A stretch of DNA of 64,000 bases from Pleomorphomonas sp. PLEO (GTDB taxonomy: Bacteria > Pseudomonadota > Alphaproteobacteria > Rhizobiales > Pleomorphomonadaceae), in assembly GCF_041320595.1 (NCBI RefSeq), contig NZ_CP166625.1, positions 1,685,501 through 1,749,500 on the forward strand, in the 5' to 3' direction. Each line of letters opens with the position of its first letter. Position 1 is the first letter of the stretch. Positions 1-7,926 of this stretch are shown here, one piece after another. Both the position numbers and the translations under genes were made by a program. The notes under the pieces are model-generated. The model saw nothing but the letters and a program-made list of their open reading frames with translations. It ran no database searches and was not told where the DNA came from.

Positions 1-1191
1 CCGCTGCCTTGCGGGGAACGGGCGGAAGCCCATCAGGATCAGCGTGGCGGCAAGGCCCATGCCGCAGGAGGCGATATACATCAGCGCGTAGCCGTTGAAG
101 TGGTCGTAGATCATGCCGCCCAGCAGCGGGCCGGTGGACATGCCGAGGCTGCCGGCCATCGCCGTGCCGCCCATGATGGTGCCCATCATCTTCAGCGGGA
201 AGTTCTCGCGGATGATCACCGCGTAGAGCGGCATGGTGCCGGCGTAGATGAAGCCGACGATCATCGCCACCGCGTAGAAGCCGCCGAGCTGATTGACGAA
301 CGAATAGGACAGCACGCCGAAGGCCTGGGCCAGCAGTCCCAGCACGAGCACGCGCTGCGCGCCGAACCGGTCACCGGCGAGGCCAAAGCCGATGCGGCCG
401 AACATGCCGGCCAGCCCCTCGACGCTGTAGATCGACACGGCGGCGATCATCGGAATGCCGCAGGTAACGGCATAGCTCACCGTGTGGAAGATCGGGCCGG
501 AGTGGGTGGCGCAGCAGAAGAAATTGGCCAGCATCAGCGTGATGAACTGCGGCGAGACGACGGCTTGCCGCACCGTCATGCCGGCTTGCGGCTCGTCGGC
601 CATCATCTCGGCGTGTCCGGCCTCCAGCGCCGGTGGCCGGCGCACCAGGAACGACGCGGGGATCATCAGCACGGCGGTGAGGACGGCGATGATCAGCATG
701 GCGCCGCGCCAGTCATGGCCGGTGACCAGCCAGGCCGCGAAGGGCGCCATGGTGAGCGGCGCCATGCCCATGCCGGCCGAGACGAGCGAGACGGCGAGGC
801 TGCGCTGGGTGTCGAACCAGCCGGTGACGCAGGCCATCATTGGCGCAAAGACAGCGGCGGTGGCCACCCCGACCAGTAGCCCGAACGTCAGCTGAAACTC
901 GATCAGCGATGTCGCCCGGCTGGCCAGCGCCAGGCTGAGCGCCAGCACCACCGACCCGGTCAGCACCACCGGCCTTGGCCCGAACCGATCGGACAGGCCG
1001 CCCCACACCATGCTGGCCACCGCCATGGCGAGGAAGCCGATGGTCATCGCCGTGGAAATGCCGGTGACCGACCAGCCGGTCTCCTTCGACATGGGCTGCA
1101 GGAACACCGGCAGCGAGAACATGCCGCCGATGGCCACGCAGCCCAGAAGGCCGCCCGCCGCGACGATCACCCAGCGATAATTGTTACTCAT
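1..1191 (-). CDS. MFS transporter, oxalate/formate-antiporter-like (3' end cut off)
   Basis: An open frame runs on the minus strand from an ATG at 1191 to the left edge without a stop, giving 397 codons of a polytopic membrane protein. The first TM segment follows the MSNNYRWVIVAAG start. A loop reading GGLSDRFGPRPV fits the MFS motif A between TM2 and TM3, and a second copy, GLAGDRFGAQRV, lies in the C-terminal half, as expected for a 12-TM major facilitator. The overall pattern resembles the monocarboxylate/oxalate-formate subgroup, but the substrate cannot be read from sequence. Only the last few dozen residues should be missing. A VOC gene lies upstream on the same strand. Confidence 0.85.
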   Translation of the reverse strand, partial: MSNNYRWVIVAAGGLLGCVAIGGMFSLPVFLQPMSKETGWSVTGISTAMTIGFLAMAVASMVWGGLSDRFGPRPVVLTGSVVLALSLALASRATSLIEFQLTFGLLVGVATAAVFAPMMACVTGWFDTQRSLAVSLVSAGMGMAPLTMAPFAAWLVTGHDWRGAMLIIAVLTAVLMIPASFLVRRPPALEAGHAEMMADEPQAGMTVRQAVVSPQFITLMLANFFCCATHSGPIFHTVSYAVTCGIPMIAAVSIYSVEGLAGMFGRIGFGLAGDRFGAQRVLVLGLLAQAFGVLSYSFVNQLGGFYAVAMIVGFIYAGTMPLYAVIIRENFPLKMMGTIMGGTAMAGSLGMSTGPLLGGMIYDHFNGYALMYIASCGMGLAATLILMGFRPFPARQR

Positions 1192-1261
1192 GGTGTTCCT
1201 CGTGGGCGTCCGCCCGACTGTTGTTGCGCCTCGAAGTGCCTGATATCGCTTGCTTTCCCGG

Positions 1262-1708
1262 TCAGCCCTGCTTTGGTTTCCAATCCGCCGAGGGCATGAC
1301 GTTGATCATCCAGGGGATGCCGAACTTGTCGATCAGCGAGCCGAAGCCCGGCGACCAGAAGGTTTCCTCGAACGGCATCACCGCCTTGCCGCCCTCGGAC
1401 AGCTCATTGTACCAGCGCTGCCCCTCGGCCTCATCTGTCGTATGCAGGGCGACATCGAAACCGTTCTTGGGCTTGTCGATGTTCTTGGCCCACTGGACAT
1501 CCATGTCGGAGCCCATCAGGGCCTGATCGCCCACCTGAAGCCAGCAATGCATCAGCCACGTCTTGTACTTCTCGTCGTGTATCGGCATGTCCGGCGGGGC
1601 GTCGGCATAGGGCATGGCGGCGATGATCTTGCCGCCGAGCACCTTGGCATAGAACTCGAACGCCTCGTGGCACTGGCCCTGGAAGCTCAAGCTGGTCACG
1701 ATCTTCAT
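1262..1708 (-). CDS. VOC family protein (PhnB-like)
   Basis: This encodes 148 residues starting MKIVTSLSFQGQCHEAFEFY, the typical opening of PhnB/3-demethylubiquinone-methyltransferase-like VOC proteins, where a beta-alpha-beta-beta-beta unit forms a small-ligand or metal site. The family pattern continues with FYAKVLGGKI and a C-terminal FGSLIDKFGIPWMIN. The frame stays open further upstream, but the ATG at 1708 follows a GGAGAGGAG ribosome site and matches the family start. It is divergent from a marR gene, and two inverted repeats lie between them, so MarR control is likely. The reaction is unknown. Confidence 0.85.
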   Translation of the reverse strand: MKIVTSLSFQGQCHEAFEFYAKVLGGKIIAAMPYADAPPDMPIHDEKYKTWLMHCWLQVGDQALMGSDMDVQWAKNIDKPKNGFDVALHTTDEAEGQRWYNELSEGGKAVMPFEETFWSPGFGSLIDKFGIPWMINVMPSADWKPKQG

Positions 1709-1880
1709 GATGGTCTCCTCTCCGAAACCGGGATCGCCTTTGTCTGGAAATGCTGTCACGGGGCGCCATGCCCCCAGATTCATTTGCTGGAGCAGCCGCT
1801 TTTCGATCGGGTTGGTTCAACCTGATCGGCGGGTGCTCTGGCGAACGCGGTCCTGCCCTCCGCGCCCTGTTCGCCGCGCC

Positions 1881-1898
1881 GATATCGCCTGCGATATC
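1881..1898. promoter_or_regulatory. Inverted repeat, candidate operator
   Basis: GATATCGC and GCGATATC are perfect 8-bp arms separated by CT. The site lies between the divergent VOC and marR genes, about 20 bp from a second palindrome that shares the GATATC core. The arm length and spacing suit a dimeric MarR protein. Binding is inferred. Confidence 0.45.
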
Positions 1899-1916
1899 CA
1901 TTGACGCGTCATCCTC

Positions 1917-1934
1917 TACGTTGATATCAACGTA
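1917..1934. promoter_or_regulatory. 18-bp perfect palindrome, probable MarR operator
   Basis: TACGTTGATATCAACGTA is an exact 18-bp palindrome centred 34 bp before the marR start at 1960. MarR dimers commonly bind palindromes of 16-20 bp that overlap the divergent promoters of their own gene and its target. Confidence 0.65.
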
Positions 1935-1959
1935 AAAATACCCTGGATGTCAACCCCAA

Positions 1960-2424
1960 ATGCAAACGCCTATCAATCCCGGCTACGAGACGACCATTCT
2001 GGTGCGCGACACCTGCCTGTGCCTGCATGCCCAGCGGGCGGCGCGGGCGCTGGCCCGCCGCTTCGATATCGCTCTGAAGCCGGCCGGCATCACCAGCGGC
2101 CAGTTCTCCCTGCTGATGTCGCTCAACCGCCCGCATCCGCCGAAAGTCGGCAGCGTGGCGGCACTGCTCGCCATGGACAGAACGACGCTGACCGCCAACC
2201 TCAAACCGCTGGAGCGCCGTGGCTTCGTGGAAACGGAAACCGACCCGACGGATAAACGCGCCAAGCTGTTGAGGCTGACGTCGGCCGGGAGGGAGGTGCT
2301 GACCGAGGCGGTGCCGATCTGGAAGGCGGTTCATGCGGAGATTGAGAGGGGGCTGGCGGATGCGGAGAGGCTGCGCGGGGAGCTGATGGTGCTGAGTAGA
2401 GGGGAGGGTGGTGTTGCGGGGTGA
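1960..2424 (+). CDS. MarR family transcriptional regulator
   Basis: This is a 154-residue winged-helix regulator. The recognition region reads VAALLAMDRTTLTANLKPLERRGF (about residues 68-91) and is followed by the wing ETDPTDKRAKLLRLTSAGREVL, both characteristic of MarR. The N-terminal half contains two cysteines in a CLCLH segment, so thiol sensing is possible but unproven. The ATG at 1960 puts the palindrome at 1917-1934 just upstream. It probably represses itself and the divergent VOC gene. The C-terminus, LSRGEGGVAG, is short and degenerate but within family length. Confidence 0.9.
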   Translation: MQTPINPGYETTILVRDTCLCLHAQRAARALARRFDIALKPAGITSGQFSLLMSLNRPHPPKVGSVAALLAMDRTTLTANLKPLERRGFVETETDPTDKRAKLLRLTSAGREVLTEAVPIWKAVHAEIERGLADAERLRGELMVLSRGEGGVAG

Positions 2425-2457
2425 TCGAAGCGGCGGCGCGTTCTCAAGGCAGCGGAG

Positions 2458-2632
2458 CCCTATATGAACCCCGCGCCCCTTTCTGCCTGAGGTCCTCGCC
2501 TGCGCGAGGATGACAGCTTTATATTGAGGTATGCGGCAAGCGATGCGCTAATTGATTGTTTTATATAACCTACCTGTCATCCCCGCGAAGGCGGGGACCT
2601 CAGGCAGAATAAAGCGTTCGGCCAATATAGCG
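2458..2632. repeat. Dispersed paired-hairpin repeat, copy A
   Basis: The outer ends read CCCTATAT and the imperfect inverse AATATAGCG. Inner arms at 2486-2516 and 2574-2604 pair as CCTGAGG...TGACAG with CTGTCA...CCTCAGG. Each arm has its own hairpin, CCTCGC/GCGAGG on the left and CCCCGC/GCGGGG on the right. The spacer is AT-rich. The same architecture recurs at 14171, 27890, 43588, 45039 and 49337. This copy fills the gap between marR and the GFA gene. Confidence 0.85.
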
Positions 2633-2643
2633 CTCCCCCAACA

Positions 2644-3144
2644 TCACCCCTCCCGCCCCTTTACCTCCCACTCGCTGGTGTCGTGATCGGGGTGCTGGTT
2701 GTTGCTCGCCTTGATCGCCGCCGCCCAGGCGGCGCCATTGCTCTCGGTCGCCCCCGTATTCTCGATGTCGGTGATCGTATCGAACCACGCCACCATGTTT
2801 TCAGTGCAGATATTGGCGTGCGGCGGGAAGGCGTTGGGATCGTCGAGCGTGCCGATCATCAGGTTGGTGCGGCCGTTCTCAACGTGATGGAAGAACAGCG
2901 GCGTGCCACAGTTGGCGCAGAAGCCGCGCTCCACCAGCTCCGAACTCTTCCATACGCTCGGCTTGCCGCGCGTCCAGCTGAGCGCCTCATCGGGCGCGGC
3001 GACCAGCGCGGAAAAGATGTTGCCGGTGGCCTTCTGGCACATGCGGCAATGGCAGACATGCGAGTTGTCGAGCATGGCGGTGGCGCGATAGCGCAGAGCG
3101 CCGCATTGGCATCCGCCGGAGACTACGGTGTCGATGCGGTTCAT
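2644..3144 (-). CDS. GFA family protein (CENP-V/GFA zinc domain)
   Basis: This 166-residue protein carries the zinc-binding cysteine pattern of the GFA family: GGCQCG near residue 11, CHCRMCQ near residue 31, and CANCGTP near residue 76. The family is named after a glutathione-dependent formaldehyde-activating enzyme, but most members have unknown substrates, so no reaction is assigned. The charged tail, roughly residues 130-166 and rich in N, D and E, is longer than the core domain needs. The gene stands alone, with the repeat element at its 3' side. Confidence 0.88.
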   Translation of the reverse strand: MNRIDTVVSGGCQCGALRYRATAMLDNSHVCHCRMCQKATGNIFSALVAAPDEALSWTRGKPSVWKSSELVERGFCANCGTPLFFHHVENGRTNLMIGTLDDPNAFPPHANICTENMVAWFDTITDIENTGATESNGAAWAAAIKASNNQHPDHDTSEWEVKGREG

Positions 3145-3365
3145 GGGGGGCTCCTGGTGTGGGTGGGGCGGCTGGAAGGTAGGTTATCAAGCGATGCGAG
3201 AATTTGTGTCTGCAGAGTCAGCTCGAAGGGGTGTTTGAGCTAGAGCTGTTGCGAATGCAATCCAAGGGAGTGTAATTTGAAATTGAACAACTTAAGGGGA
3301 GGCGTTAATGATTTGTTCGGCTAGTGGCATTTATCGTGGCTAGGTGCGTCACTGCAGGCTGCAAA

Positions 3366-4094
3366 ATGAATACTGATAAATATTATGAGTCACATATTAA
3401 GTGTGACTTTCTTAATTATCTGAGGGCGCGAAGGACAATTGGTGCGCGTTCTGTAATCGCATCCGAGTATGTGTTGGGGGCTACTGGACGTCGTGCCGAT
3501 TTGGCGATTTATAACGGATCAAGATTCATCGGCATCGAAGTGAAAAGTCAGTACGATACGTTGCTGCGATTGCGCGACCAAATAAACGCTTATATTTCTT
3601 GCTTCGACGATGTCATGATCGCTCTTGACGAGCGCCATGTTGAAGAGGGCTTGGAAATAGCGCCTGTCGAGGTTGCTGTGTTTGAGGTGGGGCGAAGGGG
3701 TGATATCAGACTGCGGCGCCCGGCGGCCGGCGAACCCCAGGTCAGCGCCAAAGTGCGCTTGCAGTTGCTCACCATGCAAGAACTAAAGAAGCTTTTGGGT
3801 TATGGGGTCAGTGCGCCTGTGAAAAGAAGCTTGCTTCTTGAGCGGGCTGAAACGCTCTCAAAAAATGCTGTCCGTGGAGCGGTGGTGGACGCGTTTAAGG
3901 AGACTTTTTCCGACACATCCGCAGATTTTTGGCGGCAGGTGAAAGGGAAGCGCGTCACATTGGACGCCCTGGGCTGTCTTAGCCGCTATGCCTCGGAGCG
4001 AGTGATTTCGCGCGAAAAGGAAAACGAGAAAGCTAGGTTCTGGGAATCCTGGCAGAAAGATGCGGCTGCCGTTCTACGGGAAGTGTCCGCCTAA
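3366..4094 (+). CDS. Sce7726 family protein, PD-(D/E)XK nuclease-like fold
   Basis: The frame gives 242 residues from the ATG at 3366 and stays open up to 3324. Near the N-terminus, E34, D45 (GRRADLAI) and E58-x-K60 (GIEVKS) match the catalytic pattern of PD-(D/E)XK nucleases, with Q72 following. The arrangement is the one I associate with Sce7726 proteins, which are uncharacterised. The remaining 160 residues look helical and resemble nothing I know. It is convergent with a beta-family gene, the two stop regions overlapping by 4 bp. Base composition is clearly lower in GC than in the flanks. A DNA-cleaving or defence role is inference. Neither candidate start has a strong ribosome site. Confidence 0.75.
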   Translation: MNTDKYYESHIKCDFLNYLRARRTIGARSVIASEYVLGATGRRADLAIYNGSRFIGIEVKSQYDTLLRLRDQINAYISCFDDVMIALDERHVEEGLEIAPVEVAVFEVGRRGDIRLRRPAAGEPQVSAKVRLQLLTMQELKKLLGYGVSAPVKRSLLLERAETLSKNAVRGAVVDAFKETFSDTSADFWRQVKGKRVTLDALGCLSRYASERVISREKENEKARFWESWQKDAAAVLREVSA

Positions 4095-5161
4095 AGGTCT
4101 GTCCATTCAATCTCTGCGGGCGCTTCGGGTGCACCTGCTTGCATATACATGTGAATGTTGACTCTAGCCGCCGTTGACATTTTCGGTGAGTAGATGGCGT
4201 TCTCTTCGCCTGCTGCTGTTCTCTTGATCATTTCGGTGCCCCAAATACCTAGATCACTCCACTCGGGGCAATTAGTCGCACGAATAGCCGCAATCCTATA
4301 AGCATCGTCCCGATCTTCCTCCTCCGCCTCTCGGAAAAACTTCCATTTAGCTGCTAAAGCATTATCTATGCGAGGAGCGGGAGAACCTCCTCCCCCATTT
4401 TGCTTTTCAGCTCTTACGCTTGCTCTATCACAGTAGATATTATTGCTGTAGCCAATTACTTCCGCCACATGGGTGTAAAATCTACGCTCAAATATCTCCT
4501 GCTCGACAATATCAGTAAATGAAGTTGGGAATGTTGATGCAGACACCGAAATAAAGCAGTCCGGCAACTGGGCTCTGATTGCTCTGCAGGTGGCCACAGC
4601 TACTAAGGCCTTTGTAAGAATTTGCCTATCTTGTCTCTGGAAGTCCAATATGAAGTATACGTCGTCATTGTAAGAGTACGCTCTGAATAACTGAGCTATA
4701 TTCCCTGCTAAGCCAAATATCTGTTCATGCAGGCGGATAACCACGCCACGTCCCATAGCCTTAAAGGAATGGATCTGGGGCGCGATTGATCTTGGGTCTG
4801 AGAGCTGGAGAGCGGGAGTAAATGACTCATTTTCGTCAATAAATGCTCTCCACGCGGCGTAGCCATCTGTGGCGTCTCTTAAGGAGTCAAATACGTCATG
4901 AACCGGACGCCGATTCCCATCAAAGACTTCATCCGTAATATCAGTGATGATCGGCTTTCCTGCCGTACTAGCAGAAACCTTCGCGAGGGTACTTGGAAAC
5001 TCCTTTGCAGTTGTCCAGGGTTGCAAAACTACAAGCGGCAAAATTCCTGCTTTCACGTGGGGCGGGAGTTCTTCAAGAGCCTGCATTTCAGACGGTCTGA
5101 CGCCAATTATAGGCACGTAGTGAAAAGCGCTGAAGTCCATCCGCCTTGCCTCATAGGTCAC
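4091..5161 (-). CDS. Beta family protein (phage beta-protein-like)
   Basis: This encodes 356 residues. The opening FHYVPIIGVRPSEMQALEELP, followed by a strand reading GILPLVVL, matches the start of proteins annotated as beta family (Pfam Beta_protein), which in my recollection occur beside Sce7726 proteins. The biochemical function is unknown. The alternating strand and helix pattern, with DVYFILDF and PDCFISVSAS strands, suggests a barrel-like alpha/beta fold. The start codon overlaps the stop of the ImmA/IrrE gene in an ATGA, so the two are translationally coupled. The GC content is low for this window, which fits acquisition by transfer. Confidence 0.7.
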   Translation of the reverse strand: MTYEARRMDFSAFHYVPIIGVRPSEMQALEELPPHVKAGILPLVVLQPWTTAKEFPSTLAKVSASTAGKPIITDITDEVFDGNRRPVHDVFDSLRDATDGYAAWRAFIDENESFTPALQLSDPRSIAPQIHSFKAMGRGVVIRLHEQIFGLAGNIAQLFRAYSYNDDVYFILDFQRQDRQILTKALVAVATCRAIRAQLPDCFISVSASTFPTSFTDIVEQEIFERRFYTHVAEVIGYSNNIYCDRASVRAEKQNGGGGSPAPRIDNALAAKWKFFREAEEEDRDDAYRIAAIRATNCPEWSDLGIWGTEMIKRTAAGEENAIYSPKMSTAARVNIHMYMQAGAPEAPAEIEWTDL

Positions 5162-5658
5162 GGTATGCCCAACCGAATCTTCATAGCAGCTTCCGAGACA
5201 TTGAATTTATCAGCAAGAAAACCGATGACGTTATCAACCTTAAGTGTTCTTGCTCTGTCCATCCACTCATCAACAAGATTTTGCGGCATTAATAGATCGG
5301 CTGCGATGCGATTTGCCTGCGCCTCTCTTCGGTCAGACAGCGAAGAGCGGTAGAGAACGTCATCAGTGATCCCATTGCCAATTTCATCGCGGTGTAACAG
5401 AAAGTGCCCGATTTCATGGGCAACGGTAAACCGCTGACGACGAGCGGAATCGTTACGGTTAACTTTGATAATGAAATGTCCCTCGTTTTCGGGATCTGGG
5501 CGAATTTCGCCAGAAATGCCATTTGGCAAGGTCGTTGCGATGACCTTTATACCAAGTGCATTAGCAATCGCCGAGAGGCGGATAGGCGCGCCATCCTGGT
5601 TTTCCTGGATGGTCCTAATAGTTTCATGACCTAAGGACTGCCATTCGCGGCTCATCAT
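5158..5658 (-). CDS. ImmA/IrrE family metallo-endopeptidase
   Basis: This 166-residue protein has the zinc protease motif HEIGH at residues 81-85, with the third ligand probably E112 in EAQANRIAADLLMP, a strong ImmA/IrrE signature. No separate HTH domain is present, so it is the stand-alone peptidase form. Family members cleave repressors (ImmA on ImmR, IrrE/PprI on DdrO) or act as toxins. Here the substrate might be an unlinked repressor or the partner proteins. A ribosome site, AAGGAG, overlaps the stop of the upstream membrane-protein gene. It forms an operon with the genes on either side. Confidence 0.88.
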   Translation of the reverse strand: MMSREWQSLGHETIRTIQENQDGAPIRLSAIANALGIKVIATTLPNGISGEIRPDPENEGHFIIKVNRNDSARRQRFTVAHEIGHFLLHRDEIGNGITDDVLYRSSLSDRREAQANRIAADLLMPQNLVDEWMDRARTLKVDNVIGFLADKFNVSEAAMKIRLGIP

Positions 5659-5669
5659 TTGTTTTCTCC

Positions 5670-6131
5670 TTAGTCGGTGAATGGCTTCTCGTCGCCGGTT
5701 TGCTCTCGGTCCGCGCGCTGTGATGCGTCGTTTAAAATGATGCTGTCTATGCGATCTACCAAGACTTTGTGCAGTTCACCCTGCCGAAGTTGATCTGTAA
5801 CGTGTTGGATGATCGCCGCCTCAATCTTCGCCGCGAATGGGCCTTCTTGAAGTAGCTTCTCAAGGTGGCTTTTTGATGCAGTCTCGGTCATCTTCTGGAA
5901 CTGTGAGTATCCCCATAAAGCGAGAATTCCAATAAATATCGCGAGGATCGTTATCACGACGGTCACGGCTGTAAGCATAATCGTGATAAAGTCCGTATAT
6001 GACATGCTGATATCCTGCATCTGCTCAGGCTTTACTTTTAAGGTGACTAAGCTGCCGACTGTGATCATTGTCCCCAGCAACATTCCCGCTAGGAAAACTG
6101 GGAAATGATCAGACCGTTGATACGCTCCCAT
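5670..6131 (-). CDS. Small two-TM membrane protein of the island
   Basis: This encodes 153 residues from the ATG at 6131, which follows AGGGA. The frame is open further upstream to 6212, but that extension reads like untranslated DNA. Two hydrophobic helices are visible, PVFLAGMLLGTMITVGSLVTL near residues 11-31 and a second around residues 50-75 ending in IFIGILALWGY. A charged cytoplasmic helix-rich tail of about 75 residues follows. I do not recognise the family. As the first gene of the operon with the ImmA/IrrE and beta genes, it may anchor or sense for that system; membrane effectors of this layout are common in defence operons, but that is inference. Confidence 0.65.
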   Translation of the reverse strand: MGAYQRSDHFPVFLAGMLLGTMITVGSLVTLKVKPEQMQDISMSYTDFITIMLTAVTVVITILAIFIGILALWGYSQFQKMTETASKSHLEKLLQEGPFAAKIEAAIIQHVTDQLRQGELHKVLVDRIDSIILNDASQRADREQTGDEKPFTD

Positions 6132-6314
6132 ATATCGAATCCCTATATATTTGTTCTCATTATGTTCGCTATTTCGATTTTGACAAGTCGTAAACGATCT
6201 TAGCGAGAACACGCCTGCTGCTTGTCATCTGGCGGACGGCCTATCATAGAAATTAGTGCGTTGTGCGGTCGCGTGGCTATCCGGGCCAGCGCCAAGCTGA
6301 GGCCCTGGTAACCA

Positions 6315-6741
6315 CTACCCCCTCGCCACCAGCACGGTCCCCACCCCAAGCATCACCGCGCCCACCAGCGTCGCCGCATCGATCCTCGCGCCGCCCGTCC
6401 TAATCGCGTCGGCTACGAGGTCGCCGATCAGTTGGCTTGTCACCAGCACCGAGATGGTCGCGCCGGCGCCTAGCCGCTGGTAGCCGATCAGGCTGGCGAA
6501 GACGAAGAAGGTGCCGAGGAGGCCTGGGATGAGGCTGCGCCAGCTGAGGGCGGCGGTGAGTTCTCCGAAGCCGGCCGTGCCGGATCGGGCGGCGAGCAGC
6601 GAGAGAAGCAGGGTTAGGCCGACCACCGAGTTCAGGGCCATGGCGATGATCGGCGTCGAGGTCGCCGCCGAGATCTGCGGCATGAGGAGGTTCTGGATCA
6701 CGATGGCGCCACCGGGAGGCGATCAGCAGGTCGATGACCAT
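6315..6741 (-). pseudogene. DMT family (YdcZ/DUF606-type) transporter, frameshifted near its start
   Basis: Reading from the ATG at 6741, the first frame gives MVIDLLIAS. The family pattern then resumes in another frame as GGAIVIQNLLMPQISAATS, and continues to a stop at 6315. Deleting one base from the CCC run (plus-strand GGG at 6714-6716) would give a continuous protein of about 140 residues with four or five TM helices, matching full-length YdcZ. A shorter product could start at an in-frame GTG just after the lesion but would lose part of TM1. The ATG overlaps the stop of the GNAT gene. It is either a real pseudogene or a sequencing error. Confidence 0.75.
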
Positions 6742-7265
6742 CACTTCAGCGGCGCATCCGGGCTGGCTCGCTCATCCAGCGTCAATTGCAGGAAGGCGAG
6801 GTCGAGCCATTGGCCGAACTTCATGCCGACTTGCGGCAGCAGGCCGACCTCGGCAAAGCCGAGCTTTTTGTGCAGGCGGATGGAGGCGGCGTTGCCGGCT
6901 TCGATGCCGGCCACCATGGCGTGCTTGCCGATGGCACGGGCGCGGATGATGAGGGTGTGCATCAGCGCCTCGCCGATGCCCTGGCCGCGCCGATCGTGCC
7001 GAACGTAGACCGAGTGCTCGACGGTGTGGCGATAGCCGTCGTGCGGGCGCCAGTCGCCGAAAGTGGCGTAGCCCAGCACGGCGCCGGCCTCGTCCAGGGC
7101 CACCAGCACCGGATAGCCCTGGCGCTGCCGGTCGGCGTGCCAGGCGGCGCGGTTGGCGATGTCGACCTGGGTGTCGTTCCAGATGGCGGCGGTATGCACC
7201 ACCGCGTGATTGTAGATATTGGCGATGCCCTCGATGTCGGCCGACGCTGCGTCTCTGATGTCCAA
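6741..7265 (-). CDS. GNAT N-acetyltransferase (phosphinothricin/methionine-sulfoximine type)
   Basis: This encodes 174 residues from a TTG at 7265 that follows GGAGA. The frame continues upstream, but that part covers the operator. Acetyl-CoA-binding motif A reads VRHDRRGQGIGEALM, followed by AGIEAGNAASIRLHKKLGF and a VGMKFGQWLDLAFLQL end, the pattern of YncA/MnaT/Pat-like acetyltransferases acting on the amino group of amino-acid analogues. It is probably co-transcribed with the downstream YdcZ-type transporter, and an operator matching that of the upstream XRE-cupin regulator precedes it. Resistance to, or turnover of, an amino-acid-like compound is likely. Confidence 0.88.
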   Translation of the reverse strand: MDIRDAASADIEGIANIYNHAVVHTAAIWNDTQVDIANRAAWHADRQRQGYPVLVALDEAGAVLGYATFGDWRPHDGYRHTVEHSVYVRHDRRGQGIGEALMHTLIIRARAIGKHAMVAGIEAGNAASIRLHKKLGFAEVGLLPQVGMKFGQWLDLAFLQLTLDERASPDAPLK

Positions 7266-7278
7266 GATAGTCTCCGTT

Positions 7279-7317
7279 CGTCCACTATGTGATGACGAAA
7301 ATCTAATATAGTGGACG
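7279..7317. promoter_or_regulatory. Inverted repeat operator upstream of the GNAT gene
   Basis: CGTCCACTAT at 7279-7288 and ATAGTGGACG at 7308-7317 are perfect 10-bp inverted arms, 19 bp apart. The same GTGGACG half-site recurs in the palindrome at 7927-7944 before the XRE-cupin gene. The shared half-site indicates a common regulator. Confidence 0.65.
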
Positions 7318-7358
7318 ATCGAAAACAAGACCGATGTGGACAGGCGCCGGCAGAGCGG

Positions 7359-7925
7359 TCAGCGCTGCTTCAGCAAGGCGACCGCGTAGGTGCAGGCGTG
7401 GGGAGAGTCGTTCTTGAACACGCAGTCGGCGGGCGGGCCGAGCTCCAGGCAGTCGCCGGCGTGCATCTCATGGCGCGCCGCGCCTTCGATGAAGGTGAGA
7501 TCGCCATCGAGCACCCAGATCAGCTGGCGCAGGAAGGCGTAGGCCGAGGCGGGCATCGGCACTTGACGGCCGGCCGGCAGCGTCACCTCGACGATTTCCA
7601 TCGGCAGATCGGAGCGGGGCGACACCTGCCGGCGCAGATAGCCGGTGTCCGGGTCGGTCCACAGCGGCTGATCGTCCCGGCGGATGAGACGGCCCTCGGG
7701 CGCCTCGGCGCGGGCCATCAGCGTGGACATGCTGAGGCCGAGTGCGCCGGATAGCTTGCCCAGGAGGTTGGCGGTGGGGCTGCTGTCGCCGCGCTCCACC
7801 TTGTGGATCATGGCGCGCGACACGGAGGCCTTTTCGGCCAGCTCGGTCAGCGACCAGCCCCGGCTCTCCCGCTCGATGCGGATGCGGGCGCCGATGCGGC
7901 GGTCGATGTCATTTTCTTCGCTCAT
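7359..7925 (-). CDS. XRE family regulator with C-terminal cupin domain
   Basis: This 188-residue protein has an N-terminal helix-turn-helix (about residues 10-65, RIRIERESRGWSLTELAEKA then SVSRAMIHKVERGDSSP) and a cupin barrel (about residues 105-185, with PMPASAYAFLRQLIWVLDGD and MHAGDCLELGPPADC). In this family the cupin senses a small ligand and the HTH binds palindromes. The two GTGGACG-containing sites at 7279-7317 and 7927-7944 suggest it controls itself and the GNAT-transporter pair downstream. The ATG at 7925 lies directly after the second site. Confidence 0.92.
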   Translation of the reverse strand: MSEENDIDRRIGARIRIERESRGWSLTELAEKASVSRAMIHKVERGDSSPTANLLGKLSGALGLSMSTLMARAEAPEGRLIRRDDQPLWTDPDTGYLRRQVSPRSDLPMEIVEVTLPAGRQVPMPASAYAFLRQLIWVLDGDLTFIEGAARHEMHAGDCLELGPPADCVFKNDSPHACTYAVALLKQR

Positions 7926-7926
7926 T

